This document shows, one piece after another, positions 33,958 to 41,698 of a stretch of 64,000 bases of DNA (its first letter is position 1; every line of letters begins with the position of its first letter). Made by a program: the position numbers and the translations under genes. The notes beneath the pieces were generated by a model. That model had not been told where the DNA came from, searched no databases, and worked only from the letters and a program-made list of their open reading frames with translations. The stretch is from Gammaproteobacteria bacterium. GTDB taxonomy: Bacteria > Pseudomonadota > Gammaproteobacteria > Enterobacterales > Permianibacteraceae. The DNA is taken from assembly GCA_016182845.1 (NCBI GenBank), contig JACPFT010000001.1:310001-374000 (forward strand). The letters run 5' to 3'.

Positions 33958-34205
33958 AAGAAAAGGTTCCTGACACTGAGCGATCCTCACGAATTTTACC
34001 CTCCCAGCTTGGCGGACCAGCCTGTGCAACTCCGCCAGCACTCGTGAGAGTTCGCTTGGGCTGTCTGGCAGACTTCCCCTAAGCAGGACCTGCCAGCCAA
34101 TGAATGCCGTCGATAGGACCTGCCGGTTCGCCGACTTTCCCCGTCCCCCGTCAACCAGAGTGCGAACAGCGCGCAGGGCGCCAACAACAACCAAGACTTC
34201 GATCA
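33958..34205 (-). repeat. Inverted-repeat copy C
   Basis: Reverse complement of copy B. At its left end, the GGTTCCTGACACTGAGCGAT segment is shared with copy A but not with B. The minus strand carries a 91-residue open frame (33931-34206: VVVGALRAVRTLVDGG ... RVLAELHRLVRQAGR) with no start signal and no recognised family; I treat it as part of the repeat. The region between 33844 and 33957 holds only a short hairpin (33847-33866). Confidence 0.72.
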
Positions 34206-34443
34206 ATAGGGTCGCACTTTAACCAACCGCATCGGTGATTTTGAGTCATGACGCCGCTCTGAACCAGGGGCGGATATCGGAGGCGTACTTGCAAATCCCG
34301 CCCATGCTTCACTGCGAGCTGGATCCGCACGGATAGCGGCGCGGCCGGCGTGCCGCTATCCGTGCGGATCGACAACGAGGGCGGGGACGCTAGAGCGAAG
34401 GGGCGTGAAGGGAGGGCGGGATCCGGCCCTGTGCCGCACCCCA
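34206..34443. other. Gene-free region containing a large palindrome
   Basis: No gene. The one clear structure is the 19-bp perfect inverted repeat at 34322-34370, listed separately. The region separates repeat copy C from the FNR-controlled promoter of the decarboxylase. Confidence 0.5.
34322..34370. repeat. Perfect 19-bp inverted repeat
   Basis: Arms 34322-34340 (GATCCGCACGGATAGCGGC) and 34352-34370 are exact reverse complements around an 11-nt GC-rich loop. No T-run follows on either strand, so it is not a standard terminator. It lies about 75 bp upstream of the FNR box. No second copy was noticed in the window. Confidence 0.8.
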
Positions 34444-34485
34444 TTGATCCGGATCAGCGCCCCCCCTCTCCACCCACTCTATGCT
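34444..34485 (+). promoter_or_regulatory. Class II FNR promoter of the keto-acid decarboxylase gene
   Basis: FNR-type box TTGATCCGGATCAG (34444-34457; one mismatch to TTGAT-N4-ATCAA) is centred 29.5 bp before the first base of a -10 hexamer TATGCT (34480-34485). Predicted start of transcription is near 34492, which puts the box at -41.5. The ATG at 34481 lies inside the -10 element, which supports ATG 34514 as the real start codon. Confidence 0.75.
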
Positions 34486-34513
34486 GGAATCCCCATTCAT
34501 AACGAGAGCGACC

Positions 34514-36142
34514 ATGCAGCTCGGACTCGCCTTATTGCACGCCCTGAAGGACCACGGCGCCCGGGAGATCTTTGGAATCCCCGGGGATTTCATCCTGCCC
34601 TTTTTCCGTCAGATCGAGGACAGCGGCGTGCTGCCGCTCTACGCCTTCAGCCACGAACCCTCCCTGGGCTTCGCTGCCGACGCCGCCGCCCGAGTCAACT
34701 GCGGCCTGGGTGTGGTCGCGGTGACCTATGGCGCCGGCGCGCTCAACCTGGTCAACGCCGTGGCCGGCGCCTACGCCGAGCGCTCGCCGCTGGTCGTCAT
34801 CGCCGGAAGCCCGGGTAAGCTCGAGGCCTGCGCGGGCCTGGTATTGCACCACCAGGTCAAGACCGTGGATTCGCAGTACCGGATCTTCCGCGAGATCACT
34901 TGCGACCAGGTCTGTTTGGACGACCCGGACACGGCCGCCGCCGACATCGCGCGCGTGCTGCGTTCCTGCCGCGAGTACTCCCAGCCGGTGCTGATCGAGC
35001 TGCCCCGCGATATCGTGGGCCGCGATTGCGCGCCGGTGGAGGCGCTCAAGCCCACGGCCTGGTCCGAGGCCGCCGTGGCCGAGGCCGCCGACGAGTGGCT
35101 GCTTCGTCTCGCTGAGGCGAAGCGCCCCGTGCTGGTGGTGGACGTGGAGGTGCGCCGCTTCCACTTGGAGGCGCAGGTGGCCGAGCTCGCCCGACGTCTG
35201 GGCGTACCGGTGGTGACGACGTTCATGGGACGGGGCCTGTTGTGCGAGACCGATCTGCCGGTGCACGGCACCTACCTGGGCGTGGCCGGCCACGGTGAGA
35301 TCACCGAGCTCGTGGAGGGTTCGGATCTCCTGATGATGCTGGGCTGCATCCTGTCCGATAGCAATTTCGGCGTCGCCGGCAAGCGCCTGGACTTCCACCA
35401 CGCCCTGATCGCCGCGGGCCGGGAAGTACGCATCGGTCACCACCTCTATCCCAATATCCCGCTCGCGGCCCTCGTCCGGGCGCTTCTGGCCAAGGCCGGG
35501 GCTCCAGCGCCCGCAGTCCTGCCCAGGCCCGTCGAGTATGCCCACGATCTGCCCAGGGATGACCAGCGACTGCGCGCCTCCGATCTGGCCGTGGCGCTGA
35601 ACGACCAGATCCGCGCCCGCGGCGCCTTCCCCATCGCCTCGGACATCGGCGACTGCATGTTCTGCGCCATGGAACTGACGCCCACGCCCATGGTGGGGCC
35701 GGGCTATTATGCGAGCATGGGCTTCGGCGTGCCCTCGGGCCTGGGCTTGCAGGCCACCAGCGGTCAGCGTCCGGTGATCCTGGTGGGCGACGGCGCCTTC
35801 CAGATGACCGGTTGGGAGCTGGGGCACTGCCGCCGTTACGGCCTCGACCCCATCGTCATCGTGCTCAACAACCAGACCTGGGAGATGATTCGGGTATTCC
35901 AGCCCGAGTCCCGCTGCGCCACGCTCGGCGATTGGCACTACGCAGAGCTGGCCAAGACACTGGGCGGCCGAGGCGAGCGCGTGACTACCCGCGCCGAGCT
36001 CGCGGCGGCTCTGGACCGCGCCTTCGATACGCGCGGCCAGTTCTGCCTGATCGAGGCCATGCTGGAGCCTGGCGACTGCACGCCGACCCTCAAGCGCTTC
36101 GCCGACGGCATCAAGGCGCTACGGGCGCGGCAGGTGGGGTAG
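34514..36142 (+). CDS. Thiamine-diphosphate 2-keto acid decarboxylase (phenylpyruvate/indolepyruvate type)
   Basis: 542 residues. Thiamine-diphosphate fold: catalytic Glu region FSHEPSLGFAADAAAR, the HH-containing LVLHHQVKTVD, and the cofactor motif GDGAFQMTGWELG ending in LNNQTWEM. The pattern follows Azospirillum phenylpyruvate/indole-3-pyruvate decarboxylase more closely than yeast-type pyruvate decarboxylase (FGIPGDF, VTTFMGRGLL, GYYASMGFGVP). It should turn aromatic or branched 2-keto acids into aldehydes that the convergent aldehyde dehydrogenase could oxidise. Class II FNR promoter upstream. The real substrate is not settled by sequence. Confidence 0.87.
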   Translation: MQLGLALLHALKDHGAREIFGIPGDFILPFFRQIEDSGVLPLYAFSHEPSLGFAADAAARVNCGLGVVAVTYGAGALNLVNAVAGAYAERSPLVVIAGSPGKLEACAGLVLHHQVKTVDSQYRIFREITCDQVCLDDPDTAAADIARVLRSCREYSQPVLIELPRDIVGRDCAPVEALKPTAWSEAAVAEAADEWLLRLAEAKRPVLVVDVEVRRFHLEAQVAELARRLGVPVVTTFMGRGLLCETDLPVHGTYLGVAGHGEITELVEGSDLLMMLGCILSDSNFGVAGKRLDFHHALIAAGREVRIGHHLYPNIPLAALVRALLAKAGAPAPAVLPRPVEYAHDLPRDDQRLRASDLAVALNDQIRARGAFPIASDIGDCMFCAMELTPTPMVGPGYYASMGFGVPSGLGLQATSGQRPVILVGDGAFQMTGWELGHCRRYGLDPIVIVLNNQTWEMIRVFQPESRCATLGDWHYAELAKTLGGRGERVTTRAELAAALDRAFDTRGQFCLIEAMLEPGDCTPTLKRFADGIKALRARQVG

Positions 36143-36183
36143 GCGGCAGGACCCCGGCCATGAGAGAAGGGAGCATTAAGCCT

Positions 36184-36212
36184 CTCCCTCTCTCCTAGGG
36201 GTAGAGAGGGGG
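36184..36212. terminator. Bidirectional hairpin between decarboxylase and aldehyde dehydrogenase genes
   Basis: CCCTCTCT (36186-36193) pairs with AGAGAGGG (36203-36210) around CCTAGGGGT, in the 89-bp gap between two converging genes. There is no immediate T-run; a TTTTTT tract lies at 36235-36240, at the end of the aldehyde dehydrogenase gene. Confidence 0.5.
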
Positions 36213-36231
36213 AGGGCATTCGGCAGCTTGC

Positions 36232-37644
36232 TTATTTTTTGCGATGCACTACCTGCGTTTGCGTGTACTCCAACAGCCCCTCCACGCCGAACTCCATGCC
36301 CACGCCCGAGCGCTTGGCGCCGCCGAAGGGGACGTGGGGCATGACCTCGGCATGGCTGTTGATCCATACCGTGCCGCATTCCAGGCGCGCCGCCGTGCGT
36401 TCCGCGAGTTCGATGTCCTGCCCCCATACCGAGCCGCCCAGACCCAGCTCGCTCCGGTTTGCACGGACCACGGCCTCGTCCAGATCCCGGTAGCGCACCA
36501 GGGGCAGCACCGGTCCGAACTGTTCCTCGTCCACGAGCCGCGCCCCGTCCTCCACGTGGGTCACGATGGTCGGCGGGTAGAAATAGCCGTCCCTCGCCAG
36601 GCGCTCGCCGCCACAAAGCACGCGCCCGCCGCGGGCACGCGCGTCAGCCACGAGGGCCTCGACCTTGGCGAGCTGGACCGGGTTCTGCACCGGGCCGAAG
36701 GTCGTGCCCGAGTCGAGGCCGTGACCCAGGACCTGGCGGCCCGCAATGCCGGCCAGGCGCTCGGCGATGGCGTCGTGCAGGGACTCCGGCACATACAGCC
36801 GCTTCAGGGCCGCGCAGGTCTGGCCCATGTTGAGGAAGGCGGTGGCGAACAGGCCCTCGGCGATGGCGTCCGGATCCGCGTCCGGCAGCACGATGGCGGC
36901 GTCGTTGCCGCCCAGCTCCAGGGTCAGGCGCTTCAAATTGCCGGCGCCGGCATGCACGATCGCCTGGCCGGTGGCGGTGGAACCGGTAAACACCAGCTTG
37001 CGAATACCCTCGTGCGCGGCTATCCGCGAGCCGATCTCGGCGCCGCCGCTGACCGAGTTGACCAGGCCCCTTGGCGCGACTTCGTTGACCAGCTCGACGA
37101 GACGTAGCGTGCTCAGGGGGGTCAGCTCGGATGGCTTCATCACCACCGCATTACCGGCGCGCAGAGCCGGGACCAAGTGCCAGATGGCGATGAGCAGGGG
37201 CCAGTTCCAGGGCGTGATGGAGCCGACCACGCCCAGGGGCCGGTGACACAGTACGATACGCCGCTCCTCACTGTCCTCCAGCACCGTCTCCGGGATGTCC
37301 AGGCTGGCGGCGTGGCGGGCCCAAGCCGCGGCGCCGCCCACTTCGAAGCGGGCCAGCGGCAGCGGCTTGCCCTGTTCCCGCGTCACCAGTTCCGCCAACT
37401 CCTCGGCATGGGCCTCGATGCGATCGGCGATGGCGTGGAGCAGAGCACGGCGTTCGTCGTGCTTGCTGTCCTTGAAGCGGGCGAAGGCGGCCTCGGCCGC
37501 GGCCACGGCCCGCTCCAGCTGGGCCGGCGAAGCGGCGGGACAGAGACCCGCGACGGACTCGTCGCCCGGGTCGCGTACCTCGAAGGTACCGGACTCGCCG
37601 GTCTCGCGGCGGCTGGCGATGAGAAGGGGGATGTCGTTGCGCAT
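36232..37644 (-). CDS. Aldehyde dehydrogenase, NAD(P)-dependent
   Basis: 470 residues, aldehyde dehydrogenase superfamily. Catalytic Cys in NMGQTCAALKR, catalytic Glu in LTLELGGNDA, cofactor-binding GSITPWNWPLL and VFTGSTATGQA, and C-terminal FGGAKRSGVGMEFG. Specificity is unclear; it probably oxidises the aldehyde made by the converging decarboxylase. GGAG lies just upstream of ATG 37644, and a class II FNR promoter starts about 26 bp above that. Confidence 0.92.
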   Translation of the reverse strand: MRNDIPLLIASRRETGESGTFEVRDPGDESVAGLCPAASPAQLERAVAAAEAAFARFKDSKHDERRALLHAIADRIEAHAEELAELVTREQGKPLPLARFEVGGAAAWARHAASLDIPETVLEDSEERRIVLCHRPLGVVGSITPWNWPLLIAIWHLVPALRAGNAVVMKPSELTPLSTLRLVELVNEVAPRGLVNSVSGGAEIGSRIAAHEGIRKLVFTGSTATGQAIVHAGAGNLKRLTLELGGNDAAIVLPDADPDAIAEGLFATAFLNMGQTCAALKRLYVPESLHDAIAERLAGIAGRQVLGHGLDSGTTFGPVQNPVQLAKVEALVADARARGGRVLCGGERLARDGYFYPPTIVTHVEDGARLVDEEQFGPVLPLVRYRDLDEAVVRANRSELGLGGSVWGQDIELAERTAARLECGTVWINSHAEVMPHVPFGGAKRSGVGMEFGVEGLLEYTQTQVVHRKK

Positions 37645-37676
37645 GGCGGCTCCGCAGTGGGGAAGAAGGATTCCCC

Positions 37677-37718
37677 TTTCTAACCGTCCTGCCGCCAGCC
37701 CGCGTTGTGCTGGATCAA
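37677..37718 (-). promoter_or_regulatory. Class II FNR promoter of the aldehyde dehydrogenase gene
   Basis: Read on the minus strand: TTGATCCAGCACAA (37718-37705; two mismatches in the second half-site), then after exactly 29.5 bp from the box centre the -10 hexamer TAGAAA (37682-37677). Predicted transcription start is near 37670, with a 26-nt leader to ATG 37644. The box overlaps the last codons of the EamA gene. Confidence 0.6.
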
Positions 37719-38578
37719 TCGGCCAGTGCCAGCAGGGCCGCGCCGGCGGTCATCACCGCCACTCCCCACCAGCGAGCGGCGGAGGGCCGCTCCCGCAGCA
37801 GCACCGCGCCCGCGGCCAGGGAGAACACCACGCTCAAGCGCCGTATCGACGAGGCATAGGCGACCTGGCCTGTCTGGACCGCCGCGAAGAAGGCACCCAT
37901 GGTCAGGGCATTGGCAAACGCCGGCAGGACCAGGGCCCGCCCCTGGGCACGCAGATCCGCTAGCGGCGAGGCGCCGAAGGCGCGCGCCAGGGGATAGGTC
38001 ATAAGCGCGATGGCGGCGTTTACCGCGAACAGCCAGAAGGCCGGCGAGGAGCGCTGCACGCCCAGCTTGTGGAAGCTCGCGGTCAGGCTCCATAACAACG
38101 CGACAGCCAGCATCAGCCGGCTGCCGCGCTCCCGGAAGAGGATCTTGAATGGCGCCCACAGCCCGGCGCGCCAGTCGCTGAAATTGAGCAGATAGGAACC
38201 GGCCACGGTGACGAGGATGCAGGCGAGTCCCGCCGCCGAGGGCGTCTCGCCCACCAGGAAGGGAGCGGACAGCACCTGGAACACCGGCAGGAAGCTCAGC
38301 ATGGGCACGGCGCGCGACAGATCCGCGGCCTTCAGGGCACGCACGTAGAGCAGGGCGGCGAGTCCATCGCCCAGGGCTGCCGCCGCGAGCGCGCCCCAGA
38401 AGCCCGGCTTCAGTTCCGGCACGCCGAAGACCGCAATGCCCAGGGCCAGCACGGGCAGGGCCAGGGCGGAGAGGGCGAAGCTCAGGGACAGGCTGTCGAG
38501 CCGGCTTGCCTGGCGCTTGACGGCGAGGTCGCGTCCGGCGAGGAAGACGGCGCTCAAGAGGGAATAGATGAACCACAT
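37715..38578 (-). CDS. EamA/DMT-family membrane transporter
   Basis: 287 residues, ten hydrophobic helices in two EamA halves (MWFIYSLLSAVFLAGRDLAVKR ... SLTASFHKLGVQRSSPAFWLF; YASSIRRLSVVFSLAAGAVLLRE). Family members export amino acids, metabolites or drugs; the substrate is unknown. I choose ATG 38578, since the N-terminal helix begins there; the ORF extends to 38695 with residues unlike a membrane start. An FNR promoter reads directly into it, with a predicted transcript start only about two bases before this ATG. Confidence 0.83.
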   Translation of the reverse strand: MWFIYSLLSAVFLAGRDLAVKRQASRLDSLSLSFALSALALPVLALGIAVFGVPELKPGFWGALAAAALGDGLAALLYVRALKAADLSRAVPMLSFLPVFQVLSAPFLVGETPSAAGLACILVTVAGSYLLNFSDWRAGLWAPFKILFRERGSRLMLAVALLWSLTASFHKLGVQRSSPAFWLFAVNAAIALMTYPLARAFGASPLADLRAQGRALVLPAFANALTMGAFFAAVQTGQVAYASSIRRLSVVFSLAAGAVLLRERPSAARWWGVAVMTAGAALLALAD

Positions 38579-38586
38579 GGCGGTGC

Positions 38587-38628
38587 AGCCTAGCGGCGCG
38601 GGTGGCCCCGCGCCTTGACCGGCATCAA
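38587..38628 (-). promoter_or_regulatory. Class II FNR promoter of the EamA gene
   Basis: FNR-type box TTGACCGGCATCAA (38615-38628) with, on the minus strand, a -10 hexamer TAGGCT (38592-38587) whose first base is 29.5 bp from the box centre. No comparable -10 exists on the plus strand toward the bacterioferritin gene. Confidence 0.65.
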
Positions 38629-38826
38629 GCGCTTCCCGTAGGTATGCCATGCGCTTGGTGTCCATCGGCCGGCTTACACATTCTCGCCGCGTCATGCCAA
38701 GCGAGTTTCCCGAACGACGGAATTAGTGGCGCGCTCCGGGTATCCGTTCCGGATTTGATCTCGGTCATGGTTACGGAAACCACGGGGGATAGTGTCGGAA
38801 CTCCACTCAGCCTCCAGGAATACATC

Positions 38827-39291
38827 ATGCAGGGAGATCCCCAGGTCCTGACCTATTTGAACCGCTATTTCCGTATCGAACTCACCGGCCACAAGCAATA
38901 CCTGCTCAACGCCGGACAGCTCGCTCACTGGGGCTATGGCGAGCTGGCCGCGAAGCAGCATGCCTACGGCGAGGAGGAGACCGCCCATGCGCGCCGCCTG
39001 ATGGCCCGCATCCTGTTCCTGGGCGGCACGCCCGAACTGGCCGACCACCGCCCCATCGTTCCCGTGGCCGACGTAACCGGCCAGCTGCGCCAGGACCTGA
39101 GCCTGATCGCCGACGCCATCGGCGTGCTTCGGGAGGCGGTGACGTGTTGCTCGGCCCAGGCCGACTTCGTCAGCCGTGACCTGTTCGTGGAGATGCTCGC
39201 CGACGAGGAGGCGCACTATCACTGGCTCGAGACCCAGCTCGCCCTGCAGGCCCAGATGGGCAGCGAGAACTACCTGCAATCGGGAAGCTAG
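38827..39291 (+). CDS. Bacterioferritin-like protein with altered haem and ferroxidase sites
   Basis: 154 residues, the same length as bacterioferritin and aligning without gaps (MQGDPQVLTYLNRYF ... DEEAHYHWLETQL). By E. coli numbering the ferroxidase ligands Glu18, Glu51, His54, Glu127 and His130 are kept, but position 94 is Ile instead of Glu, and the haem ligand Met52 is Thr. It may therefore bind no haem and have weakened iron oxidation. The start is ATG 38827 with AGGA about eight bases ahead; extension to 38602 is rejected. Iron storage or a subunit role is inferred. Confidence 0.85.
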   Translation: MQGDPQVLTYLNRYFRIELTGHKQYLLNAGQLAHWGYGELAAKQHAYGEEETAHARRLMARILFLGGTPELADHRPIVPVADVTGQLRQDLSLIADAIGVLREAVTCCSAQADFVSRDLFVEMLADEEAHYHWLETQLALQAQMGSENYLQSGS

Positions 39292-39449
39292 GCATTCCGA
39301 GACGGCTCGAAGATCCTCTTCGATCGGGCGCACCGGCAGCACTGCCCATTCAACAGGCTGGGGAGAGGTTTCGGCGTGTATCGAAATACCGGCAAAGCCC
39401 GGTGCCCGAGCTCACGCTATCGGCGCGCACTCTCACCAGAATCGAGCGC

Positions 39450-40868
39450 TCATAGGACCCGGAAATTCGTGAACTGCCAAGGGTCGGTACGGTCCAGCTC
39501 CTCGCCGAACAGGCTTTCGCGTCCGGTCAGCGGCGTCCAGTCGCTGTACTCGCCCACCAGCTCGCCGAGATACGGCCCGCAGAGACACAGCAGCTCGTCG
39601 TAGGGCAGCTCGTCCGGCTCCAGGATGCCGGCCATGGGATGGGCCATGGCCCAGAGCACTCCCGCCAGGACGCTGGCGGTCACCTGCAGGCTGGTGGCGC
39701 TGTTGTAGGGGCAGAGGGCCCGCGCGTCGCCGACGGACAGCCTTGAGCCGAACCAGTAGGCGCCGCGCCCATGCCCCATGAGCAAAACGCCCAGCTCGTC
39801 CACGCCGCTGAGCAACTCGTCCTTGAGCACGCGCCGGCGCGCCTGGGGTTGCCAATTGCGGCCGGCCAGCTCGTGCAGGGACAGGACGGCATCGTCGCAG
39901 GGGTAGTAGGCGTAATGCACCGTGGGCCGGTAGTCGGGCCGCAGGGGATCGCCCAGGGTCAGGTAGTCGCTGATGGAGATGGACTCGCCGTGGGTGATGA
40001 GGAAGCCGATGCAGGGACCGGCGAGCGGCGTCCAGGTCCGCACCCGCGTGCCGGCGCCGGGCCGGGTCAGGTAGATGGCGCTGCCGCAGCCGGATTCATG
40101 GCGGCGGCCGTCCTCGGGGAAGCGCCGTTCATGGCTGCCCCAGCCCAGTTCCGCCGGCTGGCAGCCCTCGTCGATGAAACCGTCCACCGACCAGGTGTTG
40201 AGAAACTCGCCGGGCTGTTTGCGCAAGGCCGGCAGTTGCGTGTCGCGCTCGGCCACGTGGATCACCCGGATGCCCAAGTCCTGGGCCAGGCGAGCCCAAG
40301 CCTCCCGCGTGGAGGGCAGGGGGCCGCGCCGTCCCAGATCGCCGGCGATGTTGAGCAAGGCCTGCTTGGTCAAATGGGAGATGATGCCGGGATTGGCCCC
40401 GTGGGTGACGATGGCCGTGGTTTCCCCGCGCCGCCGGCGGCGCAGGTCCAGGACGGCTTCGCGTAGTGCGTAGTTGGTGCGCTGGGCGAGGCTGAGCCGC
40501 CGGTCCACGTAACCGCCGGCCCAGGGCTCGATGCAGGTATCGAGGTAAAGCACGCCTCGTTCCTGGCACCAGGCGATGAGCTCCCGGCTGGACACGTCCA
40601 CCGACAGGTTGAGAAGGAAATCCCCGGCCTTGAGCTCGGCCGCCAGGCGCTGGCGGAAATTGTCGGGGTCGAGCGCGCACACCGCCAGGCTCACGCCATG
40701 AGCGTCGGCGATGGCCCGGCCGTCGCCATCGCCCCTCAGGATGCGCACCTGTCCAGGCTTGAGGGCGATATGGCGCATAAGCAAGGGCAATACGCCCTGG
40801 CCTATGCAGCCGAAGCCCACCATGAGCAGGCGGCCGCCGAAGGGCAGGGGAGGGTCCAGGTTCATCAT
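39450..40868 (-). CDS. hss: Homospermidine synthase
   Basis: 472 residues, normal length. Rossmann-type N-terminus (GGRLLMVGFGCIGQGVLPLL), conserved YLDTCIEPWAGGYVD, THGANPGIISHLTKQALL and VAERDTQ segments, and a C-terminus LDRTDPWQFTNFRVL. It makes homospermidine from putrescine (with NAD), a polyamine substitute for spermidine. I choose ATG 40868 (or 40865); the ORF extends to 40976. A 3' remnant of a related gene lies at 26758-26835. Confidence 0.9.
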   Translation of the reverse strand: MMNLDPPLPFGGRLLMVGFGCIGQGVLPLLMRHIALKPGQVRILRGDGDGRAIADAHGVSLAVCALDPDNFRQRLAAELKAGDFLLNLSVDVSSRELIAWCQERGVLYLDTCIEPWAGGYVDRRLSLAQRTNYALREAVLDLRRRRRGETTAIVTHGANPGIISHLTKQALLNIAGDLGRRGPLPSTREAWARLAQDLGIRVIHVAERDTQLPALRKQPGEFLNTWSVDGFIDEGCQPAELGWGSHERRFPEDGRRHESGCGSAIYLTRPGAGTRVRTWTPLAGPCIGFLITHGESISISDYLTLGDPLRPDYRPTVHYAYYPCDDAVLSLHELAGRNWQPQARRRVLKDELLSGVDELGVLLMGHGRGAYWFGSRLSVGDARALCPYNSATSLQVTASVLAGVLWAMAHPMAGILEPDELPYDELLCLCGPYLGELVGEYSDWTPLTGRESLFGEELDRTDPWQFTNFRVL

Positions 40869-41282
40869 TACCGAGGCATTCCTTGGGTGGCCTGATTTCA
40901 GTATAGAACCGACGGACTCCAGACTAGTTTGTCCCCACCGCGAGTCGTGGCGCATCGTCCACCGAGCCGGGTACATGGCGCGCGCAAAGTACGGACAAGT
41001 GCAGGACTTTGCGTCTGCAGGATTGGCTTGGAGCCATTCCGCGTGTAAACCCCGAAGGGGTTGGTGCCCGGGATGGCGCCAACAAAAAGGCCAGGGAGCA
41101 ATGCCGCTCAGCCGTTCGTGGTGAGCCCTTCGACAGGCTCAGGATGAACGGACACTTTCTCCTTAACTCAGTGAGGTAAGCCCCCGGCTCTGCTGGGGAA
41201 CTCAGCAGGGTTTGACCTCTGCGGCGGTTTTCTCTGAGCCAACTACTTGGGCAATTGTCAGGACGTAACAAATAACAAAGTT
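40869..41282. other. Gene-free region upstream of homospermidine synthase
   Basis: No gene. On the minus strand TATACT (40905-40900) is a possible -10 for hss, with no clear -35. The rest holds a REP-like hairpin (41112-41151) and runs into the dispersed R repeat. Confidence 0.5.
41112..41151. repeat. REP-like hairpin
   Basis: CCGTTCGTGGTGAGCC (41112-41127) and GGCTCAGGATGAACGG (41136-41151) form an imperfect stem around CTTCGACA. This CCCTTCGACAGGCTCAGG-type element is widely dispersed in proteobacteria and is related to the hairpin at 10359-10404. Confidence 0.75.
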
Positions 41283-41366
41283 CGTCATGCCCGCCCGTCG
41301 ACCTGGCTCAGGCCGGGCTTCGGCGGGCATCCAGCCGGCTGCAATGGCCATCGACTGGGTCCCCAC
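41283..41366 (-). repeat. Dispersed repeat R, copy 2 (inverted)
   Basis: The reverse complement aligns over about 80 bp with 50150-50240: GGGACCCAGTCG, GCCGGCTGGAT, CCCGCCGAAGCC, TGAGCCAGGTCGA and GGGCGGG in the same order. It contains an internal inverted repeat (CGCCC...GGGCG type). It abuts and truncates the P-type ATPase fragment. Confidence 0.75.
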
Positions 41367-41698
41367 TGGCTACGCATTCCATGCTCCGCCCTCTGGACGC
41401 CGCCTATGAGGGCATCGAGCAGAACGATGACTGCGATGGCGACGCTGTCCTGCGGCTCGCCGATCACGCCCGCGACGATTCCGGCCGCGATCAGGACCAG
41501 GATCATGACATCGGCGAATTGCGCGGCCAGGATGCGCACGATGCCACGGCGCTGTGTTTCCACGATGGCATTCGGACCGAAGCGCCTATGCCGGTCCATG
41601 GCTTCGAGCGCGCCCAGTCCCGTGCTCGGGTCGGTATCGAGCAGGGCGGCGACCTCCGCCGCGCTGAGCTGGTGCCAGCGATGGGGTTCAGGGGACAT
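41285..41698 (-). pseudogene. 5' fragment of a cation P-type ATPase, truncated at repeat R
   Basis: The first 95 residues match the N-terminus of P2-type ATPases (WHQLSAAEVAALLDTDP ... GLGALEAMDRHRRFGPNAIVE, then membrane helices 1-2: MILVLIAAGIVAGVIG and VAIAVIVLLDALIGG). The actuator, phosphorylation and all later domains are missing: after about residue 105 the frame runs through repeat R and stops at 41285. It overlaps the end of the antiporter gene by 11 bp, so it was once the next gene in that operon. Confidence 0.8.

Noticed and set aside
33931-34206. Transposase gene inside repeat copy C
   Set aside because: The 91-residue frame has no start signal, no catalytic motif and no family I recognise; it is kept only as part of the repeat.
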